Assembly (NCBI GenBank): GCA_947462685.1
Contig: CANHPL010000006.1
Coordinates: 32,094 to 96,093, forward strand
Direction of reading: 5' to 3'
Source: Burkholderiaceae bacterium
Lineage (GTDB): Bacteria > Pseudomonadota > Gammaproteobacteria > Burkholderiales > Burkholderiaceae
DNA: 64,000 bases
The position numbers were made by a program, and so were the translations under genes. Shown in pieces: positions 49,891-60,431 of the stretch (the first letter of the stretch is position 1; the number at the start of each line of letters is the position of its first letter). The notes under the pieces are model-generated. The model was given only the letters and a program-made list of their open reading frames with translations. It was not told where the DNA came from and did no database searches.

Positions 49891-50444
49891 TATTCACTCG
49901 CGTCTGTAATTCGTTGATCTAATTCTTCTAAAAATCGTTCCATAAATAAAGCAGCTCTTAAGCTAATGAGAGCTGCTTCTGGATGTTTCATTTCATCAAA
50001 CTGCTGACCAATTTGATCGATTCTTTTTTTAAGTTCAAGATTGACTTCATCTTGCAATTGACTCAGAGCTAGTAGGTCATTTTTTACATCATCCATGGAT
50101 TCACGTAACTCCATTTGTTGCATCAGAAAATCTCTCGGCATCGCTGTATTCGTTTCGAGCTCTGGATCTAAGCCGTGGAGCTCACATAAATATAATCCAC
50201 GTTTGATAGATTGCTTTAGGGTTTGATAAGCCGTATTTGCAAAGGTAGCAATTTGTAAAGATTGACGCTTTTCAGAATCAGAGGCACGGGCAAATTTATC
50301 TGGATGAACTTCTTGCTGTATCTTTAGATAAGCAGCATCTAGGGCTTTGCGGTCGAGTAAAAATTGTTGCGGCAAATGAAAAAATTCAAAATAATTCGCA
50401 ATATTTGCCCTAAATTCTGAATGATTCACCACACCCACACTCAT
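49890..50444 (-). CDS. hscB: J-domain co-chaperone HscB
   Basis: The 184-aa protein presents IscU to HscA. The N-terminal J domain ([46 protein letters not shown]) carries HPD, and a C-terminal three-helix bundle follows. The start is uncertain: the ATG at 50444 lies inside iscA (35-base overlap), while a GTG at 50429 would give a shorter N-terminus nearer the usual length. Confidence 0.93.
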   Translation of the reverse strand: MSVGVVNHSEFRANIANYFEFFHLPQQFLLDRKALDAAYLKIQQEVHPDKFARASDSEKRQSLQIATFANTAYQTLKQSIKRGLYLCELHGLDPELETNTAMPRDFLMQQMELRESMDDVKNDLLALSQLQDEVNLELKKRIDQIGQQFDEMKHPEAALISLRAALFMERFLEELDQRITDASE

Positions 50445-50733
50445 CCTTCACATTCGGGTTCTGAAATTTAAACCCTTCATTTAAACCTTCTCTAGCAAAA
50501 TCTAACTCTGTACCATCGATATAGGGTAAGCTCTTAGGATCAACGAACACTTTAATGCCATGAGATTCGAACATTTGATCAGTCTCATTAGCGGCATCAA
50601 CATACTCGAGTTCATAGGCAAGACCCGAACATCCAGTCGTCCTAACACCTAAACGCAAACCTAAGCCCTTACCTCTTTTTTCAAGGTTACGATTAACATG
50701 CTTTGCCGCTTTTTCAGTTAAGCTAATTGCCAT
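50410..50733 (-). CDS. iscA: Fe-S carrier IscA
   Basis: The 107-aa A-type carrier has the three conserved cysteines: one in [18 protein letters not shown] and two in the C-terminal ECGCGESF. It sits between iscU and hscB in the isc operon and overlaps hscB. Confidence 0.96.
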   Translation of the reverse strand: MAISLTEKAAKHVNRNLEKRGKGLGLRLGVRTTGCSGLAYELEYVDAANETDQMFESHGIKVFVDPKSLPYIDGTELDFAREGLNEGFKFQNPNVKDECGCGESFRI

Positions 50734-50750
50734 ATACTTTCTTTCAACAA

Positions 50751-51134
50751 TTACTTCGTGTGCTTCTCGCGATAATCTTGGACAGCTGCTTTAATCGCAT
50801 CTTCTGCCAAAATAGAACAGTGGATCTTGACTGGCGGCAATGCTAATTCTTCAGCAATTTGTGCATTTTTAATTTCAAGCGCTTGATCTAAAGTTTTACC
50901 TTTAACCCATTCTGTAACGAGCGAAGATGAAGCAATCGCAGACCCACATCCATAGGTTTTAAATTTTGCGTCTTCAATAATGCCGTTTTCGTTGACACGA
51001 ATTTGCAATTTCATGACATCACCACAAGCAGGTGCACCAACCATTCCAGTACCAACTGCTTCATCACCTTTTTCAAATGCACCCACGTTACGTGGATTTT
51101 CATAATGATCAATTACTTTGTCGCTATATGCCAT
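50751..51134 (-). CDS. iscU: Fe-S cluster scaffold IscU
   Basis: The 127-aa scaffold holds nascent clusters. Conserved: [25 protein letters not shown] (Cys and Asp), [13 protein letters not shown] (Cys), the HscA-binding [14 protein letters not shown] (LPPVK and Cys). Next gene upstream is iscS (21-base gap). Confidence 0.97.
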   Translation of the reverse strand: MAYSDKVIDHYENPRNVGAFEKGDEAVGTGMVGAPACGDVMKLQIRVNENGIIEDAKFKTYGCGSAIASSSLVTEWVKGKTLDQALEIKNAQIAEELALPPVKIHCSILAEDAIKAAVQDYREKHTK

Positions 51135-51155
51135 GATATTTCCTTAAAAAATTAG

Positions 51156-52418
51156 TTAGTGTGCTGCCCATTGGATCGTACTTAAATCGATACCATCTTT
51201 AAACATCTCCCACAGAGGTGAGAGCTCCCTTAATTTCGCAATTTTGTTTTTAATCAATTCAACCGTAAAGTCTACTTCTTCAATCGTGGTAAAACGTCCC
51301 ACACTAAAACGAATCGAACTATGAGCAAGTTCATCATTACGTCCTAATGCGCGCAAAACAAATGAGGGCTCGAGTGAGGCTGAAGTACATGCTGATCCGG
51401 AGGAAATCGCAACATCCTTAAGTGCCATCAACATGGACTCACCCTCGACATAATTAAAACTCACATTTAAATTATGTGGCACGCGCTGTTCTATATCGCC
51501 ATTTAAGTAAACTTCTTCAATCGTTGACAACCCTGTCCATAAACGGTCACGCAACATGCGAATGCGTTCATTTTCAGTTCCCATTTCGAGACGAGCTAAG
51601 CGAAATGCCTCACCCATACCAACGATTTGATGGGTCGGTAAAGTTCCAGAACGCATCCCACGCTCATGACCACCACCATGAATTTGTGCTTCAATCCGAA
51701 TCCTTGGTTTACGACGCACAAACAATGCACCAACACCTTTCGGACCATAAGTTTTATGAGCACAAAAACTCATTAAATCGACTTTGAGTTCAGCTAAGTT
51801 AATCGCTACCTTACCTGTGGCTTGAGCTGCATCCACATGAAAAATGATTCCCTTTTCACGACAAATCTCACCAATCGTTGCGATATCTTGAATCACACCA
51901 ATTTCATTATTCACAAACAAAATAGAAACCAACATCGTGTCAGGACGAATCTGACTCTTAAAATAATCAATATCTAATAGTCCATTTTCCTGGACATCTA
52001 AATAGGTCACTTCGTAACCTTCACGCTCTAACTCTCGACAAGTATCTAACGTAGCTTTGTGCTCTGTCTTTAAGGTCATGATGTGACGACCTTTATCTTT
52101 GTAAAAATGAGCGGCGCCTTTTACAGCTAGATTAATACTTTCTGTTGCACCACTAGTCCAAACGATTTCACGGGGATCAGCACCTACGAGAAGAGCAACC
52201 TCGTTACGCGCTTCCTCGACTGCTTCCTCCGCTTCCCAACCATAAGCATGGCTTCTTGACGCTGGGTTACCAAATTGTTCACGAAGATAAGGAATCATCT
52301 TGTCAACTACACGTGGATCAATCGGTGTAGTCGCTGAATAATCCATGTACACAGGAAAGTGCCTTGCACTAAACATGGGTAGCGGATTTAATTTGGGTGT
52401 GTTATGTTCTTGGCTCAT
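51156..52418 (-). CDS. iscS: Cysteine desulfurase IscS
   Basis: The 420-aa PLP enzyme takes sulfur from cysteine for clusters and tRNA thiolation. Motifs: [55 protein letters not shown] (PLP Lys) and [13 protein letters not shown] (sulfur-carrying Cys loop). It has about 15-20 extra N-terminal residues compared with E. coli IscS (404 aa). The ATG at 52418 has a GAAGAG run ahead. Confidence 0.96.
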   Translation of the reverse strand: MSQEHNTPKLNPLPMFSARHFPVYMDYSATTPIDPRVVDKMIPYLREQFGNPASRSHAYGWEAEEAVEEARNEVALLVGADPREIVWTSGATESINLAVKGAAHFYKDKGRHIMTLKTEHKATLDTCRELEREGYEVTYLDVQENGLLDIDYFKSQIRPDTMLVSILFVNNEIGVIQDIATIGEICREKGIIFHVDAAQATGKVAINLAELKVDLMSFCAHKTYGPKGVGALFVRRKPRIRIEAQIHGGGHERGMRSGTLPTHQIVGMGEAFRLARLEMGTENERIRMLRDRLWTGLSTIEEVYLNGDIEQRVPHNLNVSFNYVEGESMLMALKDVAISSGSACTSASLEPSFVLRALGRNDELAHSSIRFSVGRFTTIEEVDFTVELIKNKIAKLRELSPLWEMFKDGIDLSTIQWAAH

Positions 52419-52435
52419 TGAATTCTCTTCGATCT

Positions 52436-53020
52436 TTAGTTTTGTTGCGCCAAATTAAATACTGAATTCACAATAAATCGTTTTGGCGCTGGCTCTTTTT
52501 TTACAGACTTCGCATCTACCACATTGAGTGAAGAATTTTTGTTTGGCACAATTTGTGCCGGCTTGTTGTGGTTAATAAAGGGCGAAAGGACTACCACTTG
52601 ACGATGCTCTTGTTGCGCAACTAAATCTTTTAAAGTGACGGATTGGAGGTAATCCACCATCTTTTTGTTCAAGTTAGACCATAAATCATGCGTCATACAC
52701 TGCATATTAAGTTCATCTTGACCGTGACAATTACCTTTACCACCACATTGGGTCGCATCGATTGGTTCATCTACAGCAGTAATAATGTCTGCCACCGTAA
52801 TGGTGGATCCATCTCGAGATAAGCTATAACCCCCGCCTGGACCACGTGTACTCTCCACGATTCGATCACGGCGTAACTTACCAAAGAGTTGCTCTAAGTA
52901 AGAAAGGGAAATTTTTTGTCTTTTACTGATTCCTGCAAGTGTCACAGGTCCTTCAGCTTGGCGCATGGCCAAATCAATCATTGCGGTTACTGCAAAACGA
53001 CCTTTTGTGGTTAATCTCAT
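52436..53020 (-). CDS. iscR: Fe-S-sensing repressor IscR
   Basis: The 194-aa Rrf2-family regulator has a winged helix ([46 protein letters not shown] region) and the cluster ligands [17 protein letters not shown] (three Cys). With a 2Fe-2S cluster it represses the isc operon. The C-terminal tail is about 30 residues longer than in E. coli. It heads the operon and has candidate IscR sites upstream. Confidence 0.95.
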   Translation of the reverse strand: MRLTTKGRFAVTAMIDLAMRQAEGPVTLAGISKRQKISLSYLEQLFGKLRRDRIVESTRGPGGGYSLSRDGSTITVADIITAVDEPIDATQCGGKGNCHGQDELNMQCMTHDLWSNLNKKMVDYLQSVTLKDLVAQQEHRQVVVLSPFINHNKPAQIVPNKNSSLNVVDAKSVKKEPAPKRFIVNSVFNLAQQN

Positions 53021-53101
53021 ATTTAAACTTTATCTTTCAATCATTTAGCTAAAATCCAGATCGGTTTCTGGGACCTCTAAATACCTCCGCAGATATGGGT
53101 A

Positions 53102-53126
53102 ATACCTGACGGATTAGCTCAAGTAT
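53102..53126. promoter_or_regulatory. Candidate IscR type-1 binding site 1
   Basis: On the plus strand ATACCTGAC...TCAAGTAT gives 21 of 25 matches to the E. coli type-1 IscR consensus (ATASYYGAC half-site and inverted partner). It is 82-106 bases upstream of the iscR ATG. Comparison was by eye. Confidence 0.65.
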
Positions 53127-53131
53127 AGCAA

Positions 53132-53156
53132 ATACTTGACTGATTTGCTTGGGTCT
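53132..53156. promoter_or_regulatory. Candidate IscR type-1 binding site 2
   Basis: The left half ATACTTGACTGATTT matches the consensus at 15 of 15 positions and the right half at 6 of 10. It starts 30 bases from site 1 (about three helical turns) and touches the uvrB stop. Comparison was by eye. Confidence 0.5.
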
Positions 53157-55275
53157 AAGGAAGGGGATGATCTGGTGTCAATGCACCAAATGCCATCGCT
53201 CGAACTTTACTCAAGCGATCTCGAGCTTGAGCAGCTTTTTCGAATTCTAGATTACGTGCAAAATCTTGCATTTCTTTCTCTAGTCGCTTGATTTCTTTAG
53301 CTAAATCTTTTTCACCCATGTCCTCATATTTAGCTTTTTCTTTTTGAGACTGCCACTGGACTTTTTCATCATCGACATCATAAACACCATCAATAATATC
53401 TTTGATGCGCTTAGTTACCCCTACTGGCGTAATGCCATTGGCTTCATTAAATGCAGTTTGTTTTGTCCTACGGCGTTGAGTTTCAGCAATTGCTCTTTGC
53501 ATAGAGCCTGTCATTCGGTCGGCATACAAAATCGCTTTACCATTGATATTTCTTGCCGCACGACCAATAGTTTGGATAAGACTGCGCTCAGACCTTAAGA
53601 ATCCCTCTTTATCGGCATCCAAAATGGCAACCAGTGACACTTCTGGGATATCCAATCCCTCACGCAACAAATTAATACCCACAAGCACATCAAACATGCC
53701 TAAACGTAAATCACGAATAATCTCGACACGCTCTACCGTATCAATATCAGAATGCACATAGCGAACTTTGGCGCCGTTATCGGATAAAAAATCCGTTAAT
53801 TGCTCAGCCATCCGCTTCGTCAAAACTGTCACCAATACCCTCTCGGACTTAGCAACTCTCAATTTGATTTGATCTAATAAATCATCGACTTGGGTCGTTG
53901 CAGGTAACACCTGAATTTCTGGATCAATCAGACCCGTAGGCCTAACAACTTGCTCCACCACATTTCCAGTTTTGGTATTTTCATAATCGGCAGGCGTTGC
54001 ACTAACAAAAACTGTTTGGCGCATTTTGCTCTCAAATTCAATGAATTTGAGAGGCCGATTATCCAAGGCTGAAGGCAAGCGAAAACCAAAATCTACTAAC
54101 GTTACTTTACGTGCTCGGTCACCGTTGTACATACCATTGAACTGCCCAATCAGCACATGGGATTCATCTAAAAACATTAAGGCATCTTGGGGTAAGTAAT
54201 CAATCAAGGTAGGTGGTGCATCCCCTGGTTTGCCTCCGGATAAATGACGTGAATAATTTTCAATACCTTTACAAAAACCTAACTCCGCCAACATTTCAAG
54301 ATCGAAACGAGTGCGTTGTTCTAGGCGCTGTGCTTCTACCAACTTGTTTTGCGAAATAAGTTCAGCTAAACGCTCTCTGAGTTCGACTTTAATATCTTCA
54401 ACAGCTCGTAAAACGGTTTCTCTAGGAGTGACATAGTGAGAACCTGGGTACACCGTAAAACGGGCAATGCGTTGCTTGGTTTTCCCAGTCAATGGATCAA
54501 AAAATTGCAAACTATCAATCTGATCATCAAATAGCTCGAGTCGGACAGCTAACTCGTTGTGCTCTGCTGGAAAAATATCAATTGTATCGCCTCTTACGCG
54601 GAAAGTACCACGGGAAAAATCAATGTCATTTCGCTCATATTGCATCGCAACTAAGCGTTTGACCGCGTCACTTTGCGACATCTTGTCACCTTGCCGAAGG
54701 GTGAGCACCATTTTGTGATAATCACCTGGATTACCGATACCATAGATGGCAGATACACTTGCCACAATGATGACATCACGTCGCTCTAACAAACTTTTTG
54801 TTGCAGAGAGCCGCATCTGCTCAATATGCTCATTGATTGATGAATCTTTTTCAATAAATAAATCGCGCTGCGGGACATATGCCTCTGGCTGGTAGTAGTC
54901 ATAGTAACTTACGAAATATTCCACCGCGTTTCTTGGAAAAAACTCCCGGAACTCACTATATAACTGAGCTGCTAAGGTTTTATTAGGGGCAAAAATAATT
55001 GCTGGTCTACCCTCTCGTGCAATCACATTGGCCATCGTGTAGGTTTTGCCTGATCCGGTCACCCCAAGAAGTGTCTGAAACGATAGGCCATCATCAATCC
55101 CTTCGACCAAACCAGCAATGGCAGTTGGTTGGTCACCCGCTGGCTGAAATGGCTGATATAAGTGATAGGGGGAGTTGGGGAATTCAATAAACTTAGATTC
55201 ATCTAACGGCGGAGCTGAAATCGGTGCAGCACGCTCTGATTTACCACTTTTACCTTTAGATTGTCGTGAAGCCAT
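53155..55275 (-). CDS. uvrB: Excinuclease ABC subunit B
   Basis: The 706-aa helicase-like protein recognises DNA damage with UvrA and recruits UvrC. Motifs: Walker [11 protein letters not shown], beta-hairpin [42 protein letters not shown] and the C-terminal UVR domain ([16 protein letters not shown]). The N-terminus has about 30 extra basic/serine residues. Divergent from the aminotransferase gene, as in related genomes. Confidence 0.97.
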   Translation of the reverse strand: MASRQSKGKSGKSERAAPISAPPLDESKFIEFPNSPYHLYQPFQPAGDQPTAIAGLVEGIDDGLSFQTLLGVTGSGKTYTMANVIAREGRPAIIFAPNKTLAAQLYSEFREFFPRNAVEYFVSYYDYYQPEAYVPQRDLFIEKDSSINEHIEQMRLSATKSLLERRDVIIVASVSAIYGIGNPGDYHKMVLTLRQGDKMSQSDAVKRLVAMQYERNDIDFSRGTFRVRGDTIDIFPAEHNELAVRLELFDDQIDSLQFFDPLTGKTKQRIARFTVYPGSHYVTPRETVLRAVEDIKVELRERLAELISQNKLVEAQRLEQRTRFDLEMLAELGFCKGIENYSRHLSGGKPGDAPPTLIDYLPQDALMFLDESHVLIGQFNGMYNGDRARKVTLVDFGFRLPSALDNRPLKFIEFESKMRQTVFVSATPADYENTKTGNVVEQVVRPTGLIDPEIQVLPATTQVDDLLDQIKLRVAKSERVLVTVLTKRMAEQLTDFLSDNGAKVRYVHSDIDTVERVEIIRDLRLGMFDVLVGINLLREGLDIPEVSLVAILDADKEGFLRSERSLIQTIGRAARNINGKAILYADRMTGSMQRAIAETQRRRTKQTAFNEANGITPVGVTKRIKDIIDGVYDVDDEKVQWQSQKEKAKYEDMGEKDLAKEIKRLEKEMQDFARNLEFEKAAQARDRLSKVRAMAFGALTPDHPLP

Positions 55276-55417
55276 GAGAGTTTGTTTAAAATAGAGCTAA
55301 TATGTTTGGATAGCTTTACATTATTGCAGTTTTTTTTATATTTTTTATTTGTAGTGTAGCTTGTCTACATTCAATCATAGATGCCTTTTTACTTCTTTTT
55401 GAATCGATTAATACCTT

Positions 55418-56614
55418 ATGACACTCTTTTCTACCGTTGAACTTGCACCACGTGACCCCATCCTTGGACTTTATGAAACATTTAATGCCGATACTCGTGC
55501 AGAGAAAGTGAACTTAGGTGTGGGAGTCTATTTTACCGACGAAGGAAAGATCCCTCTACTACGAGCTGTACAAATCGCTGAAAAACAAATTTTAGAAAAC
55601 CCAAAATCACGTGGATATTTACCGATTGAGGGTATTGCTACCTATAACAGCGCTGTTCAATCCTTGGTATTTGGTTCAGATAGCCCAATTATTGCGCAGC
55701 ATCGTGCCGTTACCTTCGAAGGTCTTGGTGGTACCGGTGCTTTAAAAGTAGGTGCAGACTTTATCAAACGTTTAAAACCCAGTTCACAAGTTGCGATTAG
55801 CGACCCAAGTTGGGAAAATCATCGCGGACTATTTGAAGGTGCTGGATTTACTGTAGTGAACTACCCATATTACAACCCACAAACACGGGGCGTGAACTTT
55901 GTTGCAATGAAAGAATTTCTTCTAACAATGCCTGCTGATAGCGTCATTGTCTTACATGCATGTTGCCACAATCCAACTGGCGCAGATATGAGTATTGAAC
56001 AATGGCAAGAAGTGGTGCAAATCTGTCAAAGTAAAAATTTAATTCCATTTTTAGATATGGCTTATCAAGGTTTTGCCGATGGCATCTTTGAAGATGGTAT
56101 CGCCGTTCGACTCTTTGCCCAGTCGGGTATGTCATTCTTAATCTCAAGCTCATTTTCTAAATCATTTTCACTCTACGGTGAAAGGGTTGGTGCATTAACA
56201 ATCGTTACACAAAATGCCGATGAGTCCGCACGTGTTGCTTCACAAGTTAAACGCGTCATTCGTACCAACTATTCCAATCCTCCAACACATGGTGGAGCAA
56301 TTGTTTCGATTGTGCTCAACTCTCCTGAACTGAGAGTGATGTGGGAAGAAGAATTAGCCCAAATGCGTGATCGTATTAAACAAATGCGCACGCAACTAAT
56401 TGCTGAACTAAAAGCAGCAGGCGCAACAAGAGACTTTTCCTTTATCGCTGCGCAACGCGGTATGTTCTCCTATACGGGTCTTTCTAAAGATCAAGTCAAC
56501 CACTTGATTGTTGATCATGGTGTCTATGCTGTTGGAACCGGTCGAATTTGTGTGGCGTCTTTAAATACAAAAAATATTGCCTATGTTGCTAAAGCTATCG
56601 CTGCTGTTTTATGA
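55418..56614 (+). CDS. Aspartate/aromatic amino acid aminotransferase
   Basis: The 398-aa class I PLP aminotransferase has the AspC/TyrB family pattern: LAPRDPILGLYETFNAD and VNLGVGVYFTDEGKIP near the start, LHACCHNPTGADMS, ISSSFSKSFSLYGERVG with the PLP-binding Lys, and a C-terminal GRICVASLNTKNI (Arg for the carboxylate). It likely transfers the amino group of aspartate or aromatic amino acids to 2-oxoglutarate; which is preferred cannot be told. Position next to uvrB is typical of Burkholderiales. Confidence 0.93.
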   Translation: MTLFSTVELAPRDPILGLYETFNADTRAEKVNLGVGVYFTDEGKIPLLRAVQIAEKQILENPKSRGYLPIEGIATYNSAVQSLVFGSDSPIIAQHRAVTFEGLGGTGALKVGADFIKRLKPSSQVAISDPSWENHRGLFEGAGFTVVNYPYYNPQTRGVNFVAMKEFLLTMPADSVIVLHACCHNPTGADMSIEQWQEVVQICQSKNLIPFLDMAYQGFADGIFEDGIAVRLFAQSGMSFLISSSFSKSFSLYGERVGALTIVTQNADESARVASQVKRVIRTNYSNPPTHGGAIVSIVLNSPELRVMWEEELAQMRDRIKQMRTQLIAELKAAGATRDFSFIAAQRGMFSYTGLSKDQVNHLIVDHGVYAVGTGRICVASLNTKNIAYVAKAIAAVL

Positions 56615-56764
56615 GGTAAAAATGACTCTTTTTTTGAATGTCACAGAAAAATCATTAAGTAAATTACTGAACTGGTGTAGTATCAAGTTGTTGCGATGCA
56701 ATATATATTGAATTAAAGGTTTTTAGACCTTCAACTACCTCATTTGTGACAAAGGATTGATGTT

Positions 56765-58219
56765 ATGTTGTATCAACTCCAAGAATTTAATCGAGCTTTA
56801 TTAGAGCCCCTGAGCTCATGGGCTCAAACGACTGCAAAAACGTTTATAAATCCCAATAATCCACTCTCCTACTCCCCAAACTCACAGCGTCTTGCGGCGG
56901 GATATGAGCTCCTATATCGACTTGGTAAGGAGTATGAAAAGCCCGATTTTGGTATTAGAACGATTGAAGTTCTCGGCAAGAAAGTGACTATTAATGAGTT
57001 CAGCGCTTTAACAAAACCATTTTGTAATTTAATGCGCTTTAAGCGCTTTTCAGATGATGTCGATGTGATTAAAGCGATGAAGAAGGAACCTATCGTTTTG
57101 GTTGTTGCACCTTTATCTGGTCATCACTCCTCTTTATTGAGGGATACCGTCTCTGTTTTATTGCAAAACCATAAGGTTTATTTGACGGATTGGATCGATG
57201 CTCGCCTTGTCCCAATGTCTGAAGGTAAGTTTCATCTCGATGATTATGTCTACTATATCCAAGAGTTCATTCGATTTATTGGTGCGGATAATTTACACGT
57301 AATTTCTGTTTGCCAACCTACTGTTCCTGTACTAGCTGCAATTTCTCTGATGGCTTCTAATGGTGAAAAAACACCTGTTACGATGACGATGATGGGCGGC
57401 CCCATCGATGCTCGTAAATCACCAACAGCAGTTAACTCCTTAGCAATGAAGAAATCATTCGAATGGTTTGAGAATAATGTGATTTATACAGTTCCACCAA
57501 ATCACCCAGGCGCCGGACGCAAAGTTTATCCAGGTTTCCTCCAGCACGCTGGGTTTGTAGCCATGAATCCTGACCGTCACCTCAGTTCACATTGGGATTA
57601 TTTCAAAGATCTTCTTAAGGGAGACTCTCTTGACGCAGAAGCGCATCGTAAGTTTTATAATGAATACAATGCTGTGCTAGACATGGACTCTGCCTATTAC
57701 TTAGAAACGATTAAAACTGTTTTTCAAGAATTTGCACTTCCTCAAGGAACTTGGAAAGTGGGTGGCCAACTCGTTCGTCCTCAAGACATTAAAAAGACGG
57801 CACTTCTTGCCATTGAAGGTGAATTAGATGATATTTCTGGCAGTGGCCAAACCGCTGCTGCTCTTGAATTATGCGCTGGTATTCCCAAAAATCACAAAGA
57901 AGGTTTTGAAGTCAAAGGGGCTGGACACTACGGTATTTTCTCAGGGCGTCGTTGGCGCGAAATCGTTTATCCTAAGATTACTGAGTTTATTCGTAAACAC
58001 CACGGCACTCCCACCAAGCAATTGGGCTCTAAAAAAACTACTGAGGTAATAAAACCGTCTACTCAGCGTGCTACTCTTAAGAAAAAAGCAGTTCCGCTAG
58101 CAACACCAGTAAAGAAAACCCCTGCGCGTAAAAGCGTAGTTAAACCTACAGTTGCTAAAAAAGTTGCTACTAAACTAACTCGTACAAAATTAATATCAGC
58201 GTCTAGGTCGAAGGCCTAA
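56765..58219 (+). CDS. phaZ: Intracellular polyhydroxybutyrate depolymerase with basic tail
   Basis: The enzyme degrades stored PHB granules. The residues that align with the Ralstonia PhaZ1 triad are at the same numbers: Cys183 in SVCQPTVP, Asp355 in GELDDISG and His388 in GAGHYGIF. The catalytic core ends near 415, where PhaZ1 ends (about 419 aa). Here about 65 more residues follow, rich in Lys, Ala, Pro and Thr (KKTPARKSVVKPTVAKKVA), like histone H1 or AlgP tails. The ribosome site AAAGGA is clear. Monocistronic or with rsxB, which begins 13 bases on. Confidence 0.93.
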   Translation: MLYQLQEFNRALLEPLSSWAQTTAKTFINPNNPLSYSPNSQRLAAGYELLYRLGKEYEKPDFGIRTIEVLGKKVTINEFSALTKPFCNLMRFKRFSDDVDVIKAMKKEPIVLVVAPLSGHHSSLLRDTVSVLLQNHKVYLTDWIDARLVPMSEGKFHLDDYVYYIQEFIRFIGADNLHVISVCQPTVPVLAAISLMASNGEKTPVTMTMMGGPIDARKSPTAVNSLAMKKSFEWFENNVIYTVPPNHPGAGRKVYPGFLQHAGFVAMNPDRHLSSHWDYFKDLLKGDSLDAEAHRKFYNEYNAVLDMDSAYYLETIKTVFQEFALPQGTWKVGGQLVRPQDIKKTALLAIEGELDDISGSGQTAAALELCAGIPKNHKEGFEVKGAGHYGIFSGRRWREIVYPKITEFIRKHHGTPTKQLGSKKTTEVIKPSTQRATLKKKAVPLATPVKKTPARKSVVKPTVAKKVATKLTRTKLISASRSKA

Positions 58220-58232
58220 ACTCTTTACAAGA

Positions 58233-58940
58233 GTGACTACTGTTTTACTCAATCCAAACTCATCTAGTTTGTTACAACAACTAGATGATGCTTTACCTCA
58301 AACACAATGCACAAAATGTGGCTATCCGGATTGTCATGCTTACGCTCAAGCAATGTCAATTGGTGAAGCGAATCAAAATCGCTGCCCCCCCGGTGGTCAA
58401 GAAGGTATTATTCGACTCTCGAATATACTCGGAAAAGCGCCTCTTCCACTCGATTCGGAACGTGGTTTTGAGCGATCAAGGCCCTTAGCTGTGATCCGTG
58501 AGATGGAGTGTATTGGTTGCACTTTGTGTATTCAAGCATGCCCAGTGGATGCGATTGTTGGAGCACCAAAACAACTTCATCTAGTGGTCAATGAACGTTG
58601 CACTGGATGTGATTTATGTGTACCTCCCTGCCCTGTTGATTGCATTACGATGCTACCAATCACAGAAAATCAAACTGGTTGGAATGCCTGGTCAGAACCT
58701 CAAGCAAGGATTGCTAAGCAACATTACGAAATCAGAAAAACTCGACTTGAGCGCGAAAAAAGAGATTTACTCAAAAGACAAACTTTAAAAGCCGCCGCAA
58801 AACTTAAAGCAATTCAAAAGGAAACTCCATCAGAATCTAGTATCCTCATAGAACAGGCCCGTAAGAAAGCCATTATTGAAGCTGCTATGGCAAGAGCTAA
58901 AGAAAAACTTGAGCAACGTGATACTAAATTAACTGATTAA
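58233..58940 (+). CDS. rsxB: RnfB/RsxB-like ferredoxin-type protein
   Basis: The 235-aa protein has an Fe-S domain (TQCTKCGYPDCHAYAQAM, CPPGG) followed by two 4Fe-4S ferredoxin motifs (CIGCTLCIQACPVD and CTGCDLCVPPCPVD) and a charged helical tail. This matches RnfB/RsxB, but the N-terminal membrane helix of true RnfB is absent and no other rnf/rsx genes are present, a situation common in beta-proteobacteria. It may be a soluble electron carrier. The start is a GTG with a weak ribosome site. Confidence 0.85.
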   Translation: MTTVLLNPNSSSLLQQLDDALPQTQCTKCGYPDCHAYAQAMSIGEANQNRCPPGGQEGIIRLSNILGKAPLPLDSERGFERSRPLAVIREMECIGCTLCIQACPVDAIVGAPKQLHLVVNERCTGCDLCVPPCPVDCITMLPITENQTGWNAWSEPQARIAKQHYEIRKTRLEREKRDLLKRQTLKAAAKLKAIQKETPSESSILIEQARKKAIIEAAMARAKEKLEQRDTKLTD

Positions 58941-59349
58941 GTTCTTCGATATAACGATTCATATCAGGCGCAGTTCCAGCGCGTGATGCTTCCCACAACA
59001 CTTTACCAAGACATTCCATCATCTGATGATGCGCGCGATGCTCATCATCATGGCGCATCATTAACACTTGACTGATTTTTCTAATTCCTACTGGTTGATC
59101 AATCTGAATTTGCTCAGATAAGCTCAGATGCATTGATAAATGTAAAAAAGGATTCGTTTGGCCATTTTCCACAGAAAAATCTTGTGCTTTAGCCTCCTCC
59201 GCTTGATTCAGTAAACCATGATACTCAGGATGCTCTACCATCCATCTTGCAGCTATCGATTCAAGGGGAGTTAGCACGCCACTATCTTGTTGTTTTTTCC
59301 AAGCAAGACAAAAAAATTCACGAACCTGATCTTTTGTCGGATTAAACAT
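58924..59349 (-). CDS. DUF1841 family protein
   Basis: The 141-aa protein matches the DUF1841 family: MFNPTKDQVREFFCLAWKKQ, LTPLESIAARWMVEHPEYH, NPFLHLSMHLSLSEQI and a histidine-rich RHDDEHRAHHQMMECLGKVLWEA. Function unknown. The ATG at 59349 is preferred to a TTG at 59355. It overlaps the nth stop by 8 bases and converges with rsxB (17-base overlap). Confidence 0.85.
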   Translation of the reverse strand: MFNPTKDQVREFFCLAWKKQQDSGVLTPLESIAARWMVEHPEYHGLLNQAEEAKAQDFSVENGQTNPFLHLSMHLSLSEQIQIDQPVGIRKISQVLMMRHDDEHRAHHQMMECLGKVLWEASRAGTAPDMNRYIEELNQLI

Positions 59350-59995
59350 GATCAATATTTTTTTGTTTAAATTGACACACAGGGGCTACTGGACAACTCG
59401 AACATAACGGGGTTCTTGCTTTACAAATATAGCGCCCCAGCAATATCAACCAATGATGAGCATTGATTAAATAATGAGTAGGTACTCTTTTAAGTAATTT
59501 TTCCTCAACTTCCAAAACATCTTTTCCTGGAGCCAAACCAGTTCGGTTCGATACACGAAAGATGTGTGTATCAACCGCCATGGTAGGTTGCCCAAAAGCT
59601 GTATTGAGGACAACATTGGCAGTTTTACGCCCGACCCCTGGTAATGCTTGGAGGGCTTCACGATCTTGAGGCACTTCTCCACCATGCTTATCCACTAAGA
59701 TTTGACACGCTTTGATTAGATGTTTTGCTTTAGAACGGTAAAGCCCAATGGTTTCGATATATTTCATTAACTTTTTTTCACCAAGATCCAAAATCGCTTG
59801 AGGCGTATTTGCTATAGGAAATAGTTTTCGTGTAGCTTTATTTACTGAAATATCTGTTGCCTGAGCAGACAAAAGAACTGCCGCAAGTAACTCAAACTCT
59901 GAGGAATATCTAAGCTCTGTTTTTGGATGAGGATTAATCTTTTGTAGCGTCGCAAAAAAAGCTTCACGCTGTGCCAGATTCATCAGCTTAGGCAT
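59342..59995 (-). CDS. nth: Endonuclease III
   Basis: About 217 residues, the usual length. The DNA glycosylase/AP lyase removes oxidised pyrimidines. Helix-hairpin-helix LPGVGRKTANVVLN with the catalytic Lys, VDTHIFRVSNR with the catalytic Asp, and the 4Fe-4S cysteines in CKARTPLCSSCPVAPVC are present. The frame is open about 60 codons further upstream, but the ATG at 59995, overlapping the HIT gene stop, gives the family N-terminus. Confidence 0.95.
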   Translation of the reverse strand: MPKLMNLAQREAFFATLQKINPHPKTELRYSSEFELLAAVLLSAQATDISVNKATRKLFPIANTPQAILDLGEKKLMKYIETIGLYRSKAKHLIKACQILVDKHGGEVPQDREALQALPGVGRKTANVVLNTAFGQPTMAVDTHIFRVSNRTGLAPGKDVLEVEEKLLKRVPTHYLINAHHWLILLGRYICKARTPLCSSCPVAPVCQFKQKNIDHV

Positions 59996-60431
59996 TATAT
60001 TTGCTCTTAAAATCGAAACCACGAACCGTTTCATACAAGTCTTGTGCTTGTTGATGTCTCTCTTGTAAAAGATCTTCTGAGATTTCACGTAATTTAGTTC
60101 CCCAAATCGATTCAGGGAAATAAGAGTCATCCTCCCAGCGAGGAATAATATGCCAGTGAAGATGTGGCACAAAATTACCAAAACTTGCTAGATTCACTTT
60201 ATGCGGATGCAACACGTCCCGAATCAGTTGTTCCACTTGGCATACTACCTGAATCAATGCACTTCTTTGATGCGCAGGCAAATCAGTCATCTCACTAAGA
60301 TGAGTATTCCAAACCACCCGAATAAGTCCAGGAAACTCAGGCTCTTCTGGCGCAATAATTCTAAGTAAGGCATTGGAGGCGAGTATCTCGCCGCCATCGT
60401 GCGTGCATAAAAGGCATTCTTTAGTATCCAT
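59988..60431 (-). CDS. HIT-family hydrolase
   Basis: The 147-aa protein has the histidine triad motif HLHWHIIPRW, used to hydrolyse or transfer nucleotide phosphoramidates and dinucleoside phosphates. ECLLCTHDGGEI at the N-terminus resembles HIT proteins that bind zinc. It is first in a HIT-nth-DUF1841 transcript with overlapping genes. Confidence 0.9.
   Translation of the reverse strand: MDTKECLLCTHDGGEILASNALLRIIAPEEPEFPGLIRVVWNTHLSEMTDLPAHQRSALIQVVCQVEQLIRDVLHPHKVNLASFGNFVPHLHWHIIPRWEDDSYFPESIWGTKLREISEDLLQERHQQAQDLYETVRGFDFKSKYNA

Noticed and set aside
56717..56732. AAGGT/ACCTT hairpin upstream of phaZ as a terminator
   Set aside because: The stem is only 5 bp and no T-run follows.
59996..60181. 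N-terminal extension of nth by about 60 codons
   Set aside because: The extension lies within the HIT gene on the same strand in another frame, and the shorter start gives the normal endonuclease III length.
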